Of a DNA stretch of 64,000 nt, positions 63,909 through 64,000 are shown one piece after another. The DNA is from Vreelandella titanicae BH1 (GTDB taxonomy: Bacteria; Pseudomonadota; Gammaproteobacteria; Pseudomonadales; Halomonadaceae). Position 1 is the first letter of the stretch, and each line of letters begins with the position of its first letter. The translations under genes and the position numbers were made by a program. The stretch covers positions 23,160 to 87,159 of the forward strand of contig NZ_AOPO01000018.1 of assembly GCF_000336575.1 (NCBI RefSeq), written 5' to 3'. The notes beneath the pieces are model-generated. The model made no database searches. It was not told where the DNA came from and saw nothing but the letters and a program-made list of their open reading frames with translations.

Positions 63909-64000
63909 CGATGCTTTGAACCGACCATGGTTTTAAACCAATCATAAGTTTAAAGCTTGCTGGTACTGTTCAAATTTAGCTAGTAAACGGGCAACCCAAT

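Overview
The window looks like chromosomal DNA of a moderately halophilic gammaproteobacterium, most likely Halomonas or a close relative (Halomonadaceae). This is inferred from gene content: a ProVWX-type glycine-betaine ABC system, a BCCT betaine carrier beside a UspA protein, TRAP and DASS carboxylate transporters, many TonB receptors, moderately high GC, and protein sequences typical of that family. No rRNA operon, complete insertion sequence, prophage or CRISPR array is visible. One tRNA with a CAT anticodon is present.

Layout. 0.1-9 kb: an NAD(P)-dependent aldehyde (succinate semialdehyde type) dehydrogenase, then a leftward block of pgpA, a DUF533/TerB-like gene, sbcCD and a DASS carboxylate symporter. 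9.2-17.9 kb: one giant gene for a cyclic beta-1,2-glucan synthase (NdvB/Cgs type), followed by sstT. 19.3-21 kb: an XRE-cupin regulator translationally coupled to an AzlCD amino-acid exporter behind a perfect palindrome. 21-27.4 kb: a siderophore/iron uptake module (binding protein, two FecCD permeases, a TonB receptor on the other strand, and an ATPase). 27.4-28 kb: a low-GC patch with an EexN-like small lipoprotein. 28-31.6 kb: a beta-lactamase-fold serine hydrolase and a ferrichrome/ferrioxamine-class TonB receptor. 32-33.8 kb: two tandem Crp/Fnr-type regulators with a shared palindrome upstream. 33.9-38.8 kb: a leftward TRAP transporter operon with a TetR regulator and an amidohydrolase. 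39-40 kb: a second AzlCD pair. 40.1-42.8 kb: tRNA, a YceI protein and an ABC exporter. 42.9-51.3 kb: a second complete siderophore ABC importer plus two related FepA/CirA-like receptors facing each other. 51.5-57.6 kb: a LysR regulator, an AEC transporter, a PQQ-type sugar dehydrogenase and a sigma-54 two-component pair. 57.7-64 kb: a repeat-bearing acidic lipoprotein, then the osmoprotection block (ProV, ProW, ProX-like, UspA, BCCT).

Two themes dominate. The first is iron scavenging: four TonB receptors and two FecBCDE-type ABC importers, with Fur-like sites in front of most units but no siderophore biosynthesis genes in the window, which suggests use of siderophores made elsewhere. The second is osmotic adaptation: compatible-solute importers, a UspA partner and a periplasmic glucan synthase.

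The least expected pattern I found is a 14-bp palindrome of the form GTRCGYTAGCGYRC with conserved flanks. It stands upstream of the giant glucan synthase and upstream of both Crp/Fnr-type regulators, so one regulatory circuit may tie the envelope glucan to these two regulators.
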